From the NCBI GenBank assembly GCA_903895005.1, contig CAITSH010000086.1, positions 1 to 10,819 of the forward strand: a stretch of DNA of 10,819 bases. Reading direction: 5' to 3'. A program made the position numbers and the translations under genes. Position 1 is the first letter of the stretch; each line of letters opens with the position of its first letter. The DNA comes from an uncultured Pseudomonadota bacterium. Its GTDB lineage: Bacteria > Pseudomonadota > Gammaproteobacteria > Burkholderiales > SG8-39. Below the pieces are notes generated by a model. That model was not told the DNA's origin. It searched no databases and saw nothing but the letters and a program-made list of their open reading frames with translations. Of this stretch, positions 1 to 7,200 are shown piece by piece.

Positions 1-2091
1 GGCGTACTGGTTGAACAAGGCCACCGGCACGCCGTGGCCGGCAAGATGCCGCCCTGCAAGGCTTTCCTTCGGAATAGCGCCGGCCGGCGAGATATGGTCG
101 GTGGTGACATTGTCGCCCAGCATCATGAAAGGACGCGCACCCGACAAGGCAAGCGGCGCGGGCCGTACCGGCGCAAAGTCTTCGAAATACGGCGGACGTC
201 GAATGTAATCCGAGTCTGCATCCCAGGGAAACTGCACGTCGGACGGCGCCTCGATCGCCTCCCATTCGGCCGTGCCCTGCCAGATGTCGCGATAACGCGT
301 CGCATAGGATTGCGGCCCGAGATGTGCGGCGATCAGCGCGCGAATTTCTTCGTCGCCCGGCCAGATGTCACGCAAGTAAACCGGCTGGCCCGAGGTGTCA
401 TGACCGAGCGCATCGTGCACAAGGTCTATGGCGATGTCTCCGGCGAGCGCGTACGCCACAACCAAGGCCGGCGAGGCGAGGTACGCGGCACCCAGGTGAG
501 GGTTGACGCGGCCGTCAAAATTGCGATTGCCCGACAACACCCCTACGCCGCACATGCCCTGCTGCTCTACTGCCGCCACCACGGCCGGCGCGAGGCTGCC
601 CGAATTGCCTATGCAGGTCATGCAGCCATAGCCGGCGATATTGAATCCAAGCGCATCGAAGTCGGCCTGCAGGCCGGAGGACAGCAGGTAGTCAGCCACC
701 ACCTTGGAACCCGGCGATAGCGATGTCTTGACCCAGGGCTTGCGCGTGAGACCGCGCGCCCGCGCCTTGCGTGCCAGCAGCCCCGCCCCGATCACCAGAG
801 CCGGATTGGATGTATTGGTGCAACTGGTAATGGCAGCGAGCACCACCGCGCCGTCGCGCAGACGGTAGCCGGCGCCAGCATCAGCGAACTCGCGCGGGGT
901 TGGGGGCGCCCCCTTTGGGGCGAGTACAGGCAAATCCCTGAGAAAAGTCGGCGCCACTTGTGACAGCGGCTTGCGATCATGCGGCAGGCGCGGACCGGCC
1001 ATGCAGGGTTCGACCGCCGCGAGATCCAGTTGCAGCAGCTCGGTGTAGTCGGGCACAGCCGCGCCCGCCTCCCACCACAGTCCTTGCACACGCATATAAG
1101 TTTCAATGAGTTCGAGTTGCGCCGGCGTGCGGCCGCTGCCGCGCAAATAATCGAGCGCCACCTGATCCATCGGGAAAAATGCGGTGGTCGCACCGTACTC
1201 GGGTGCCATATTGGCCACAGTCGCGCGATCGGCGAGCGAAAGGCTGGCCACGCCCTCGCCGAAGAATTCGACAAACTTGCCCAGCACCCCGTGTTCGCGC
1301 AGCATCTCGGTCACGCGCAACACCAGGTCGGTGGCGGTGACGCCGGACGCCAGCGCGCCGTGCATATGCACGCCCACGATGTCGGGAATGCGCACTGCCA
1401 TGGGCTGGCCCAGCATGGCAGCCTGCGCCTCTATGCCACCGACGCCCCAGGCCAGAATACCCAGCGCGCCGATCATCGGCGTGTGGCTGTCGGTGCCAAG
1501 CAGGGTGTCCGGACAGACCAGCGGCAGGTCGCCGTCGCGCTCGATTACCGCTACCGCATTGGCCAGCAATTCGAGATTGATCTGGTGGATGATGCCGGTG
1601 CCCGGCGGTACCACCCTGAAATTGGCGAGACTGTTTTGCGCCCATTTCACAAAGCGGTAGCGTTCGGTGTTGCGTTCGAAGTCAAGCTTGCGATTGAGGT
1701 GCAGCGCACCGGCGCTGCCGAAATGATCGACCGCAATGGAATGGTCAATGACCAGGTGGACAGGGATAACCGGATTGATGCGCGACGGGTCACCGCCCTG
1801 TTCCGCCATCGCATCGCGCATAGCGGCGAAATCCGCAAGCGCGGGCGAGCAGGTGGTGTCATGCATCAGCACGCGCAGCGGATAAAACGGAATCTCACGC
1901 TCGAGGCTGCGGTCACCAAGCCATTCCTTCATGGCCTGGAGTGAATCGGGCTCATTCCGCAGCGCGTTCTCAAACAGCACGCGCAGCGCGAACGGGATGC
2001 GCGCCAGCGTTGCCACAGTCAGTGCCTTGCTCAGGCTGAGCAGCGCGTAGGTAGTTCCGGCCGCTTCCAGCCTGTCCAGCATGGGGTTCAT
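1..2091 (-). CDS. acnA: Aconitase-family hydratase (AcnA-like, divergent), 3' end outside window
   Basis: The frame is open from the ATG at 2091 to base 1 (697 codons), so it is partial; AcnA proteins are about 890 residues and most of the C-terminal swivel domain is missing. All three [4Fe-4S] cysteine ligands are present: C424 in SCTNTS, and C490 and C493 in GYGCMTC. The 66-residue spacing from the first to the second is the same as I recall for E. coli AcnA (435/501/504). Other family motifs are DHS at 116-118, PPGTGIIHQ, GTDSHTPM and MLGDNVTTDHISPAG near the left edge. The start has an AGG-type Shine-Dalgarno 6 bases upstream and lies 7 bases after the stop of the Bug receptor gene, so the two are almost certainly co-transcribed. 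Aconitases interconvert tricarboxylic acids through a dehydrated intermediate in the cytoplasm. Residue 77 is His where AcnA has Gln, so the substrate may not be citrate. The family call is firm; the symbol marks the AcnA-like architecture only. Confidence 0.93.
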   Translation of the reverse strand, partial: MNPMLDRLEAAGTTYALLSLSKALTVATLARIPFALRVLFENALRNEPDSLQAMKEWLGDRSLEREIPFYPLRVLMHDTTCSPALADFAAMRDAMAEQGGDPSRINPVIPVHLVIDHSIAVDHFGSAGALHLNRKLDFERNTERYRFVKWAQNSLANFRVVPPGTGIIHQINLELLANAVAVIERDGDLPLVCPDTLLGTDSHTPMIGALGILAWGVGGIEAQAAMLGQPMAVRIPDIVGVHMHGALASGVTATDLVLRVTEMLREHGVLGKFVEFFGEGVASLSLADRATVANMAPEYGATTAFFPMDQVALDYLRGSGRTPAQLELIETYMRVQGLWWEAGAAVPDYTELLQLDLAAVEPCMAGPRLPHDRKPLSQVAPTFLRDLPVLAPKGAPPTPREFADAGAGYRLRDGAVVLAAITSCTNTSNPALVIGAGLLARKARARGLTRKPWVKTSLSPGSKVVADYLLSSGLQADFDALGFNIAGYGCMTCIGNSGSLAPAVVAAVEQQGMCGVGVLSGNRNFDGRVNPHLGAAYLASPALVVAYALAGDIAIDLVHDALGHDTSGQPVYLRDIWPGDEEIRALIAAHLGPQSYATRYRDIWQGTAEWEAIEAPSDVQFPWDADSDYIRRPPYFEDFAPVRPAPLALSGARPFMMLGDNVTTDHISPAGAIPKESLAGRHLAGHGVPVALFNQYA

Positions 2092-2098
2092 CGACCGC

Positions 2099-3106
2099 CT
2101 AGTTTTCCAGGGTCACCTTGGACTCGATGATGATGCGCTGGAACTTGGCCGACTCGGCACGCACAAAGGCGCGAAACCCGTCCGGCGTATCGGGCGTGGG
2201 CTCGCCGCCCTGCGCTTGCAATTTTTTCGCAAAATCCGGATTGCGCAGCGCTTTTTGCGCCGCTTCGCTCAATTTCGCCAGCGCCGGAGCCGGAATGCCC
2301 GCCGGCGCAAAAAAGCCGAACCAGTTGACGAGCTCGTAGCCGGCCAGCGGCTTGTACTCGGTCAGCGCCGGCGTGTCGGGCAGCGCAGCGACGCGTTCCT
2401 TCGAGGTCACGGCGATGGCCTTGATCTGACCACTCTTGATAAGCGGCAGCGCCGATGCGATGCTGACAAACGTCATCGACACCTGCTTGGCCGCGACATC
2501 GGTCAGCTGCTGCGAAGCGCCCTTGTAAGGAACGTGAATGATGTCGGTACCGGCCATCTTGTTGAACAACTCGCCGGCAAGGTGCTGCGAATTGCCTATA
2601 CCGCTGGAAGAAAACGTCAGCTTGCCCGGGTTGGACTTGGCGTAGGCGATCAGCTCGGCGATGTTGCGCGCCGGGATATCGTTGTTGACCACCAGCACAT
2701 TGGGCACCTTGACCATCAGCGTGATGGGCTGCAAATCCTTGTCCGCGTCATAGGCCATCTGCTTTTTGAATAAATGGGGCGTGACAACGATTTCGCCCGA
2801 TGCCGACATCAGCAGCGTATAGCCGTCAGCCGCCGCCTTGGCGACAAACTGCGCACCTATCATGCCCGAGGCCCCGGGCTTGTTGTCGACGATGACGTTC
2901 CAGCCCTCCTGGGCTCGCAGTTGCTCACCGAGCAGGCGCGCGATGATGTCCACCCCGCCGCCCGCAAGATAAGGCACCACCAGCTTGATGGTCTGCGAAG
3001 GATAAGCGGGCTGCGCAACGGCGGCCGGCACCTGCGCAAGCACGAGACCGCCCAATACGGCGCTGCAAAAGCGCAGCGCGTTCTTCAGATTGTTCAACTT
3101 GTTCAT
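2099..3106 (-). CDS. Bug/TctC-family tripartite tricarboxylate receptor (periplasmic)
   Basis: This is a 335-residue protein of the usual Bug length. The N-terminus is a Sec-type signal peptide: a KxxNxLK basic start, a hydrophobic core at about 13-26, and a likely cleavage after AVA (residues 29-31). The mature part opens with the family pattern YPSQTIKLVVPYLAGGG, followed by DNKPGASG, AKAAADGYTLLM, HVPYKG and a PAGIPAPAL segment. Bug proteins bind small carboxylates in the periplasm and often serve as orphan receptors; no TctA/TctB membrane subunits lie in this window. The start is supported by a near-perfect AGGAGG at 3111-3116, four bases before the ATG. It is the first gene of a two-gene unit with the aconitase and is preceded by a sigma70-like promoter at 3273-3301. 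The aconitase partner suggests a tricarboxylate or related ligand, which is inference. Confidence 0.95.
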   Translation of the reverse strand: MNKLNNLKNALRFCSAVLGGLVLAQVPAAVAQPAYPSQTIKLVVPYLAGGGVDIIARLLGEQLRAQEGWNVIVDNKPGASGMIGAQFVAKAAADGYTLLMSASGEIVVTPHLFKKQMAYDADKDLQPITLMVKVPNVLVVNNDIPARNIAELIAYAKSNPGKLTFSSSGIGNSQHLAGELFNKMAGTDIIHVPYKGASQQLTDVAAKQVSMTFVSIASALPLIKSGQIKAIAVTSKERVAALPDTPALTEYKPLAGYELVNWFGFFAPAGIPAPALAKLSEAAQKALRNPDFAKKLQAQGGEPTPDTPDGFRAFVRAESAKFQRIIIESKVTLEN

Positions 3107-3124
3107 GTTTCCTCCTAAATTGGC

Positions 3125-3140
3125 CTGCAGGTGACTGCAG
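3125..3140 (-). other. Small hairpin in the Bug gene leader
   Basis: Two copies of the palindrome CTGCAG flank a four-base loop (CTGCAG-TCAC-CTGCAG on the minus strand), giving a 6-bp stem. It ends 8 bases upstream of the Shine-Dalgarno of the Bug receptor gene. No T-run follows, so it is not a terminator. It may affect mRNA stability or simply be chance. Confidence 0.35.
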
Positions 3141-3272
3141 TCGCGGTCGGCGCCGCGCTTTTATCCGGATCGAACTGCAGAACCCCGGACAGGTACCGGC
3201 GTATTGACGCAAGGACTCGAGCCGCTGGCAGAGCAATGTGTCAAGAAACGGCCTCGCCAGTCATGGGGCTCG

Positions 3273-3301
3273 TTTATACGGACAAGGCGCGTTGCGGTCA
3301 A
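3273..3301 (-). promoter_or_regulatory. Sigma70-like promoter for the Bug-aconitase operon
   Basis: On the minus strand TTGACC (3301-3296) is followed by a 17-base spacer and TATAAA (3278-3273), five of six matches to each consensus box. The predicted transcript start is near 3266, giving a leader of about 160 bases before the ATG at 3106. It is the best-scoring promoter I found by eye in this gap. Confidence 0.6.
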
Positions 3302-3370
3302 CCGAATGCCGACACGCTGTTGGGGGCCCGCTTTTTCCCTCCAGAAGACCCACAGTGAATACGAACCGGA

Positions 3371-3401
3371 ATACCGAAATACCGAAATACATTAGCGGTA
3401 T
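3371..3401. repeat. Repeated ATACCG motif with an inverted copy
   Basis: ATACCG occurs at 3371-3376 and again at 3379-3384 (8-base period), with the inverse CGGTAT at 3396-3401. The cluster lies about 70 bases upstream of the -35 box of the Bug-aconitase promoter, a position possible for an activator site. There is no linked regulator gene to assign. Confidence 0.3.
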
Positions 3402-3511
3402 CCTTGGCGTTGGCCCGCCGCCCACGGTTTCATCCCCGAACGCCCCGTATTCTTACACCGTGCAGCGGAGTAATTGATCTTGGCTTAACTGTTCATCACC
3501 GTGTGCTCACA

Positions 3512-3722
3512 ATGAGCGTCCGCCCGCTGCCCTCACGCGAAAAACTGAGCCTTTGTTTCGCCCAGGTCGCCTACCGCATCGATTCGCGACTTGCGACGCT
3601 CGCCAAGGCCTTTGATATGCGCATGATCGGCATCAAGCGCGATCTTTGTCATCAACCTGCTGCTTGAGAACCTTGAGCGCCTGTGGCGCGGCGACACGAC
3701 ACTGAAAAACCAGGTCGTCTGA
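3512..3722 (+). pseudogene. Possible small gene with a +1 frameshift, unknown function
   Basis: A frame from ATG 3512 (starting MSVRPLPSREKLSL) has codon-like, mostly G/C third positions until about 3646, then gives a poor tail and stops at 3665-3667. From 3648 the next frame continues with equally gene-like codons, beginning VINLLLENLERLWRG and ending at TGA 3720-3722. Skipping one T in the CTTTGTC run at 3644-3650 would join them into a 69-residue protein. No Shine-Dalgarno is obvious before the ATG (an in-frame GTG lies at 3503), and I do not recognise the product. It converges on hslR, with the two stops 14 bases apart. It could be a decayed gene, a sequencing error, a real +1 shift or a chance pattern. 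Confidence 0.35.
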
Positions 3723-3736
3723 AGCGAACGCCGTCG

Positions 3737-4123
3737 CTATTCACCACCTTCAGTAAAGCGGTGAATAAGACGCCTGTCGCGCTTGGTCGGTCTGCCCTTC
3801 GCGTCAGGGTCTGGTTGCGGCCCTGCTCGGCGCATCGCAATCATCAGCTCGCGCTTTTTGCGACTCTCGTCGCCCTCGGCGTAAAGCAGCGCCGCCTCAC
3901 TGGCCGGACCACGACGCTCGGATACCGCCAATACCACTACCGTCCATTCAAGTTCACCAGCACGAACGGTGACGGTATCGCCTGCTTTGACTTCACGCGC
4001 CGGCTTGACGCGTTCGCCGTTGACTTTGGCCTTGCCGCCGTCTAAGGCCTGAACTGCGAGGCTGCGCGTCTTGTAAAAGCGCGAGGCCCAGAGCCACTTG
4101 TCTATGCGCAGCTTGTCGATCAG
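3737..4123 (-). CDS. hslR: Hsp15-like S4-domain RNA-binding protein
   Basis: The translated frame gives about 128 residues. It begins DKLRIDKWLWASRFYKTRSLA, the hallmark of the Hsp15 S4 domain (about 5-65 here), and continues through VNGERVKPAREVKAGD. The C-terminal half has ERRGPASEAALLY and a GRPTKRDRR tail, all typical of Hsp15. E. coli Hsp15 binds free 50S subunits carrying stalled nascent chains and helps recycle them; that role is known for the family, not shown here. No ATG, GTG or TTG exists in frame between the upstream stop near 4231 and the S4 domain. I therefore place the start at CTG 4123, which overlaps the TGA of the upstream hydrolase gene as CTGA. This suggests translation by coupled re-initiation. 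The first in-frame GTG would remove the whole S4 domain. It is the last gene of the minus-strand operon. Confidence 0.88.
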   Translation of the reverse strand: MIDKLRIDKWLWASRFYKTRSLAVQALDGGKAKVNGERVKPAREVKAGDTVTVRAGELEWTVVVLAVSERRGPASEAALLYAEGDESRKKRELMIAMRRAGPQPDPDAKGRPTKRDRRLIHRFTEGGE

Positions 4124-4974
4124 CCGCGCACCGCGACGCGCATCGCCCCGATGCTTTGGATGTGGGCGTCCATCACGTCGCCAGGCTTGATCGGACCGAC
4201 GCCCTGCGGCGTGCCGGTGATGATCACGTCACCCGGGTGCAGGGTGTAGAAGGAGGAAGCCCAGACAATCAGCTGCTGCACATTGAGTATGAGATCGGAC
4301 GTGTTGGACTGCTGGCGGACCTGGTCGTTAACCTTGATCGACAAGTCGAGGTGCGACGGGTCGGGCAATTCGTCGGCCGTCACCAGCCATGGGCCGAGCA
4401 CGCAATAGCTGTCCGGCGATTTGCGAAAGCTGCGGTCCTCCGGACCACGTATGGTGATATCCAACCCGATGCTGTATCCCGCCACGTGCGAAAGCGCCTC
4501 GGCCAGATTGACGTTCTTTGCCGTGTTGCCGATGACCACGGCCAGTTCAACCTCGTGGTCATTGCGCCGCTCGGTGTGTACCAGGTCGACGCCGGTACCG
4601 GCACCCACCAGCGAACTGGTCGCCTTGAGGAAGAGACCGGCACGCTGGATTTCATCTATGAGCTTGCCGTGGTGTATGCCCTTGTCGGCGAGCACCTCTT
4701 CGAGATGCTTTGTGTAGTTCACCGGGGCGGCGATGATCTTGCCCGGATTCGCGACGGGACTCAGCAGCTTCACAGAATCGACCTTGATCGCCGGCGCGCC
4801 CTTGGCGGCCTGCTCCATCAGCGGGCGCAAGGTGGCGAGGTTGGCGATCAAGGGATCGTGCCTGGGTAGCGGATAGCCCGATGCGGGGATGGCGGCGAGC
4901 ACATTGGAGACGTCATGAATGCCGTCCTCCATGACCAGGCCGAGGCGGTTGTCGTTAAAGCGGCAGATGCGCAT
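4120..4974 (-). CDS. Fumarylacetoacetate hydrolase (FAH) family enzyme
   Basis: A 284-residue protein of the PF01557 class (2-keto-4-pentenoate hydratase / 2-hydroxyhepta-2,4-diene-1,7-dioate isomerase-like). The N-terminal small domain (about 1-70) is followed by the catalytic core. The metal site is recognisable as E141 and E143 in HEVELAVVIG and D172 in GYSIGLDIT; FLKATSSLVG (115-124) and GTPQGVGP (254-261) are further family motifs. Members use Mg2+ or Mn2+ for C-C hydrolysis, hydration, decarboxylation or isomerisation of keto-enol acids, usually late in aromatic degradation. The exact reaction cannot be read from sequence. It begins 24 bases after the monooxygenase stop, with a weak purine-rich GAGA Shine-Dalgarno, and its TGA overlaps the presumed hslR start. 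Confidence 0.94.
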   Translation of the reverse strand: MRICRFNDNRLGLVMEDGIHDVSNVLAAIPASGYPLPRHDPLIANLATLRPLMEQAAKGAPAIKVDSVKLLSPVANPGKIIAAPVNYTKHLEEVLADKGIHHGKLIDEIQRAGLFLKATSSLVGAGTGVDLVHTERRNDHEVELAVVIGNTAKNVNLAEALSHVAGYSIGLDITIRGPEDRSFRKSPDSYCVLGPWLVTADELPDPSHLDLSIKVNDQVRQQSNTSDLILNVQQLIVWASSFYTLHPGDVIITGTPQGVGPIKPGDVMDAHIQSIGAMRVAVRG

Positions 4975-4998
4975 TAATTTTCTCTTTCAGGACAGGGA

Positions 4999-6207
4999 TT
5001 ACTGGACCTGCAGGCTGCGACGCAGACCGCTGATCATGGAGGTGTTGAGGAGGTGTTCGCGGCAACGCACTGGATCTTGCGCAATCTCGACCATCTCTGC
5101 AACGCGCTGGCGCTGCACCGCGGGGTCGCGTTCCTCGAGCAACTTCTTGTTGCGGATGGACATCGCCTGCACCTGCTCGACAGTGGCGTTGCGGCGCTGG
5201 CGGACATACTGGTCCATCAAGGCGTTGTCAGCCTCACCCCGCCATACCCTTGCGAGTTTTTCGGAGAGGTTGATGGCATCGTGAATGCCGCTGTTGAGCC
5301 CGAAGCCGCCCAGCGGGTTGTTCAGGTGGGCGGCATCGCCTGCGAGCAAAACGCGGCCTTTACGCCAGTCGTCGGCAACGCGCTGGTGCACGCGATAGAT
5401 GCTTTTGTAACGGATCTCGTACGGGACGTTGCGTTCGAGAAAACCCTGCATGCGCCGTTCCACATTGTGCGCCTTAAGGTGTTCCTCATCGGCAATTTCC
5501 GGGTCGCAGGGAAAGGCAATACGCCACAAGCCGGGCGGACCGTCGTCGGGCACCTTGAAAATGGCGGCCCACTCGACAGGATCGGAGACGTACGCGTTCA
5601 TCGCAAAGCCATGTTCGGCGAAATCGTATTCAGTGCTGACAACGAGAAACTGCTCGGGCCAGGTGAAGCCCTCGAAATTCACGCCGGTCTGCTTGCGGAT
5701 GACGCTCTTGCCGCCATCCGCAGCAACCAGCCATGCGCCCTCCACTTTCTGCGTTTTGCCCCCGGATTCCACCGTGACCATGACACTGTCACCTCGCTGT
5801 TCGTAGCCGGTGACCGCATGACCAAAATGCACGGTCGCGTTGGGATAGGCATTGAGCAGGTCAAACTGTATAGGCGTGAGGCGGTGTTGTTCCAGATGCA
5901 GACGGTGTGGATAAGGCGTGATGTCCGACAGCAGCCCGAGGTCAAAATTGGCCACAAGGCCGCCGCGGCGCTGGCGGATCTGCCAGTTGCTCACTTTCAG
6001 GCCGATCTCTTCCATGCGCGCGGTGATGCCATAGGGAGCCATCATTTCCTGCGTCGGCGGATGGAAGGAGCCGGCGCGCAGGTCGTGCGTCAGCGCCGGT
6101 TCGGCCTCGTACACGACCACGTTGACCCCCTGCTTTGCCAGCGCGAGCGCCGCCATGAGTCCGGTCGGGCCGGCGCCTGAAATTACGACAGGGAGTGGTG
6201 ATGCCAT
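4999..6207 (-). CDS. Class A FAD-dependent monooxygenase (PHBH fold)
   Basis: A 402-residue flavoprotein hydroxylase. The dinucleotide-binding motif GAGPTG (11-16) leads into a beta-alpha-beta unit ending with acidic E35, which should bind the ADP ribose. The DG fingerprint is AADGGKSVIRKQTG (D164, G165) and the GD fingerprint is GRVLLAGDAAHLNNPLGGFG (G290, D291). There is no long C-terminal thioredoxin-like domain such as MhpA or phenol hydroxylase carry, so it resembles the shorter single-component enzymes. The family uses NAD(P)H and O2 to hydroxylate an aromatic or heteroaromatic acid; the substrate is unknown. It starts with a GGAG Shine-Dalgarno, 21 bases after the stop of the second Bug receptor gene, and precedes the FAH gene, placing it as the first catalytic step of this operon (inference). 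Confidence 0.94.
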   Translation of the reverse strand: MASPLPVVISGAGPTGLMAALALAKQGVNVVVYEAEPALTHDLRAGSFHPPTQEMMAPYGITARMEEIGLKVSNWQIRQRRGGLVANFDLGLLSDITPYPHRLHLEQHRLTPIQFDLLNAYPNATVHFGHAVTGYEQRGDSVMVTVESGGKTQKVEGAWLVAADGGKSVIRKQTGVNFEGFTWPEQFLVVSTEYDFAEHGFAMNAYVSDPVEWAAIFKVPDDGPPGLWRIAFPCDPEIADEEHLKAHNVERRMQGFLERNVPYEIRYKSIYRVHQRVADDWRKGRVLLAGDAAHLNNPLGGFGLNSGIHDAINLSEKLARVWRGEADNALMDQYVRQRRNATVEQVQAMSIRNKKLLEERDPAVQRQRVAEMVEIAQDPVRCREHLLNTSMISGLRRSLQVQ

Positions 6208-6228
6208 TATTTCTCCGGATTGCCGGCG

Positions 6229-7200
6229 CTACTCGGCCGTGATGTTGTTTTTTCGAATAACCGCGGCCCAGCGCGCGAAGTCGCGTTGCATGAGAGCCTG
6301 CAATTCCTCGGGCGTGGACGAGGTCGCGTCCATGCCCTGCCCGTCCAGGCTGGCCTTGACGTCGGGCATCGCAAGGATGGCGCGGATTTCAGCATTGAGT
6401 TTCGTTACGATCGGTGCCGGTGTGCCCTTGGGCAGCATCACGGGGTACCACATGTCGACATCCGCCCCCTTGACGCCCAGTTCGGTCAGGGTCGGCACAT
6501 CGGGCGCGCTGGCATGCCGTTTGGCGCTGCCCACAGCCAACGCCTTGAGGCGTCCCGCCTTGACGTGCGGCATCGCCACGTGGATGGGCATAAACATGAC
6601 ATTGATCTGGCCCGAGAGCGTGTCGGTGATCGCGCCCGCCGTTCCCTTGTAGGGCACGTGCAGCAGGTCGACCCCGGCGAGGTCCTTCAGCAATTCCATG
6701 GACATGTGGTGAGGCGTACCCACGCCAGGCGAAGCGTAGGTCAGGCTGGCCGGCTTGGCCTTGGACTTGGCGATCATGTCCTGCACGCTCTCGATGCCAG
6801 ACTTGACGTTGGTGACCAGCATCAGGGTCCCGAAGGCCGCCTGCGACACCGGCGCGAAATCCTTGAGCGGGTCAAAGGGAACGTTCTTGTAGAGGCTGGC
6901 CGCGATCAGCATGGTGTTCGCTCCGACCATCACGGTGTAGCCATCTGGTGCGGCACGAGCCACCATCTCGGCACCGATATTGCCGCTGGCGCCGGGCTTG
7001 TTCTCCACCACTACCGGCTGGCCGAGACGTGCCGAGAGTTTGGGCCCCACGGTGCGGGCGATCATGTCCATTCCCGTACCTGGCGTAAAGGGCACAAGAA
7101 TGGTAATCGGGCGCGACGGATAGGCCTGCGCCTGCGCCTGAACGGGCAATGCGACAAGCAAGGGCAACAATAATGCGAGCGCGGTTATCTGGCGTTTCAT
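6229..7200 (-). CDS. Bug/TctC-family solute receptor, first gene of the catabolic operon
   Basis: 323 residues from ATG 7200, chosen because AGGAGG lies about 9 bases upstream and a clean signal peptide follows directly: MKRQITALALLLPLLVALP, with cleavage probably after an AxA at 22-26 before YPSRPITILVPF. An upstream in-frame start at 7245 would add 15 residues in front of the signal peptide and is unlikely. Family motifs include VENKPGASGNIGAE, ARAAPDGYTVMVG, HVPYKGTAGA and PKGTPAPIV. It should deliver the substrate of the downstream monooxygenase and FAH enzyme, perhaps an aromatic or cyclic carboxylate, but the transporter membrane subunits are not in the window. It is clearly a paralogue, not a copy, of the receptor at 2099-3106. 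Confidence 0.95.
   Translation of the reverse strand: MKRQITALALLLPLLVALPVQAQAQAYPSRPITILVPFTPGTGMDMIARTVGPKLSARLGQPVVVENKPGASGNIGAEMVARAAPDGYTVMVGANTMLIAASLYKNVPFDPLKDFAPVSQAAFGTLMLVTNVKSGIESVQDMIAKSKAKPASLTYASPGVGTPHHMSMELLKDLAGVDLLHVPYKGTAGAITDTLSGQINVMFMPIHVAMPHVKAGRLKALAVGSAKRHASAPDVPTLTELGVKGADVDMWYPVMLPKGTPAPIVTKLNAEIRAILAMPDVKASLDGQGMDATSSTPEELQALMQRDFARWAAVIRKNNITAE

Larger units (their letters stand above)
3107..3511. other. Intergenic stretch without a supported gene
   Basis: Short open frames exist on the plus strand (from 3131, 3204 and 3238), but they overlap each other in different frames, lack ribosome binding sites and resemble no family I know. What can be supported here is the promoter at 3273-3301, the leader hairpin at 3125-3140 and the ATACCG repeat cluster. 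I saw no tRNA-like or attachment-site-like structure. Confidence 0.5.

Noticed and set aside
34..720. 228-codon plus-strand open frame at the left end
   Set aside because: It is antisense to the partial aconitase; the true minus-strand frame is open to base 1 and includes the SCTNTS and GCMTC cluster ligands.
979..1944. 321-codon plus-strand open frame
   Set aside because: It lies antisense to the aconitase, whose minus-strand frame carries all family motifs. Its product is His/Arg/Gly-rich with no family resemblance, a common by-product of GC-rich coding DNA.
3216..3244. TTGACA on the minus strand at 3244-3239 as a promoter for the Bug gene
   Set aside because: No -10-like sequence lies at a suitable distance; the bases there read CTCGAG. 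The TTGACC/TATAAA pair upstream is far better.
3712..3724. Resemblance of GTCGTCTGAA to the Neisseria DNA uptake sequence
   Set aside because: There is one mismatch, it is a single copy, and nothing else in the window points to Neisseriaceae; most likely chance.
3739..3766. Inverted repeat ATTCACC/GGTGAAT at the end of hslR as a terminator
   Set aside because: It lies inside the coding sequence, has a 14-base loop and is not followed by a T-run in the hslR direction.
4156..4869. 237-codon plus-strand open frame
   Set aside because: It is antisense to the FAH-family gene, which has the metal ligands and motifs of a real enzyme.
5053..6180. 375-codon plus-strand open frame
   Set aside because: It is fully antisense to the FAD monooxygenase with its GAGPTG, DG and GD motifs; no ribosome binding site or recognisable domain.
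6220..7173. 317-codon plus-strand open frame
   Set aside because: It is antisense to the second Bug receptor and has an implausible His/Arg-rich composition.
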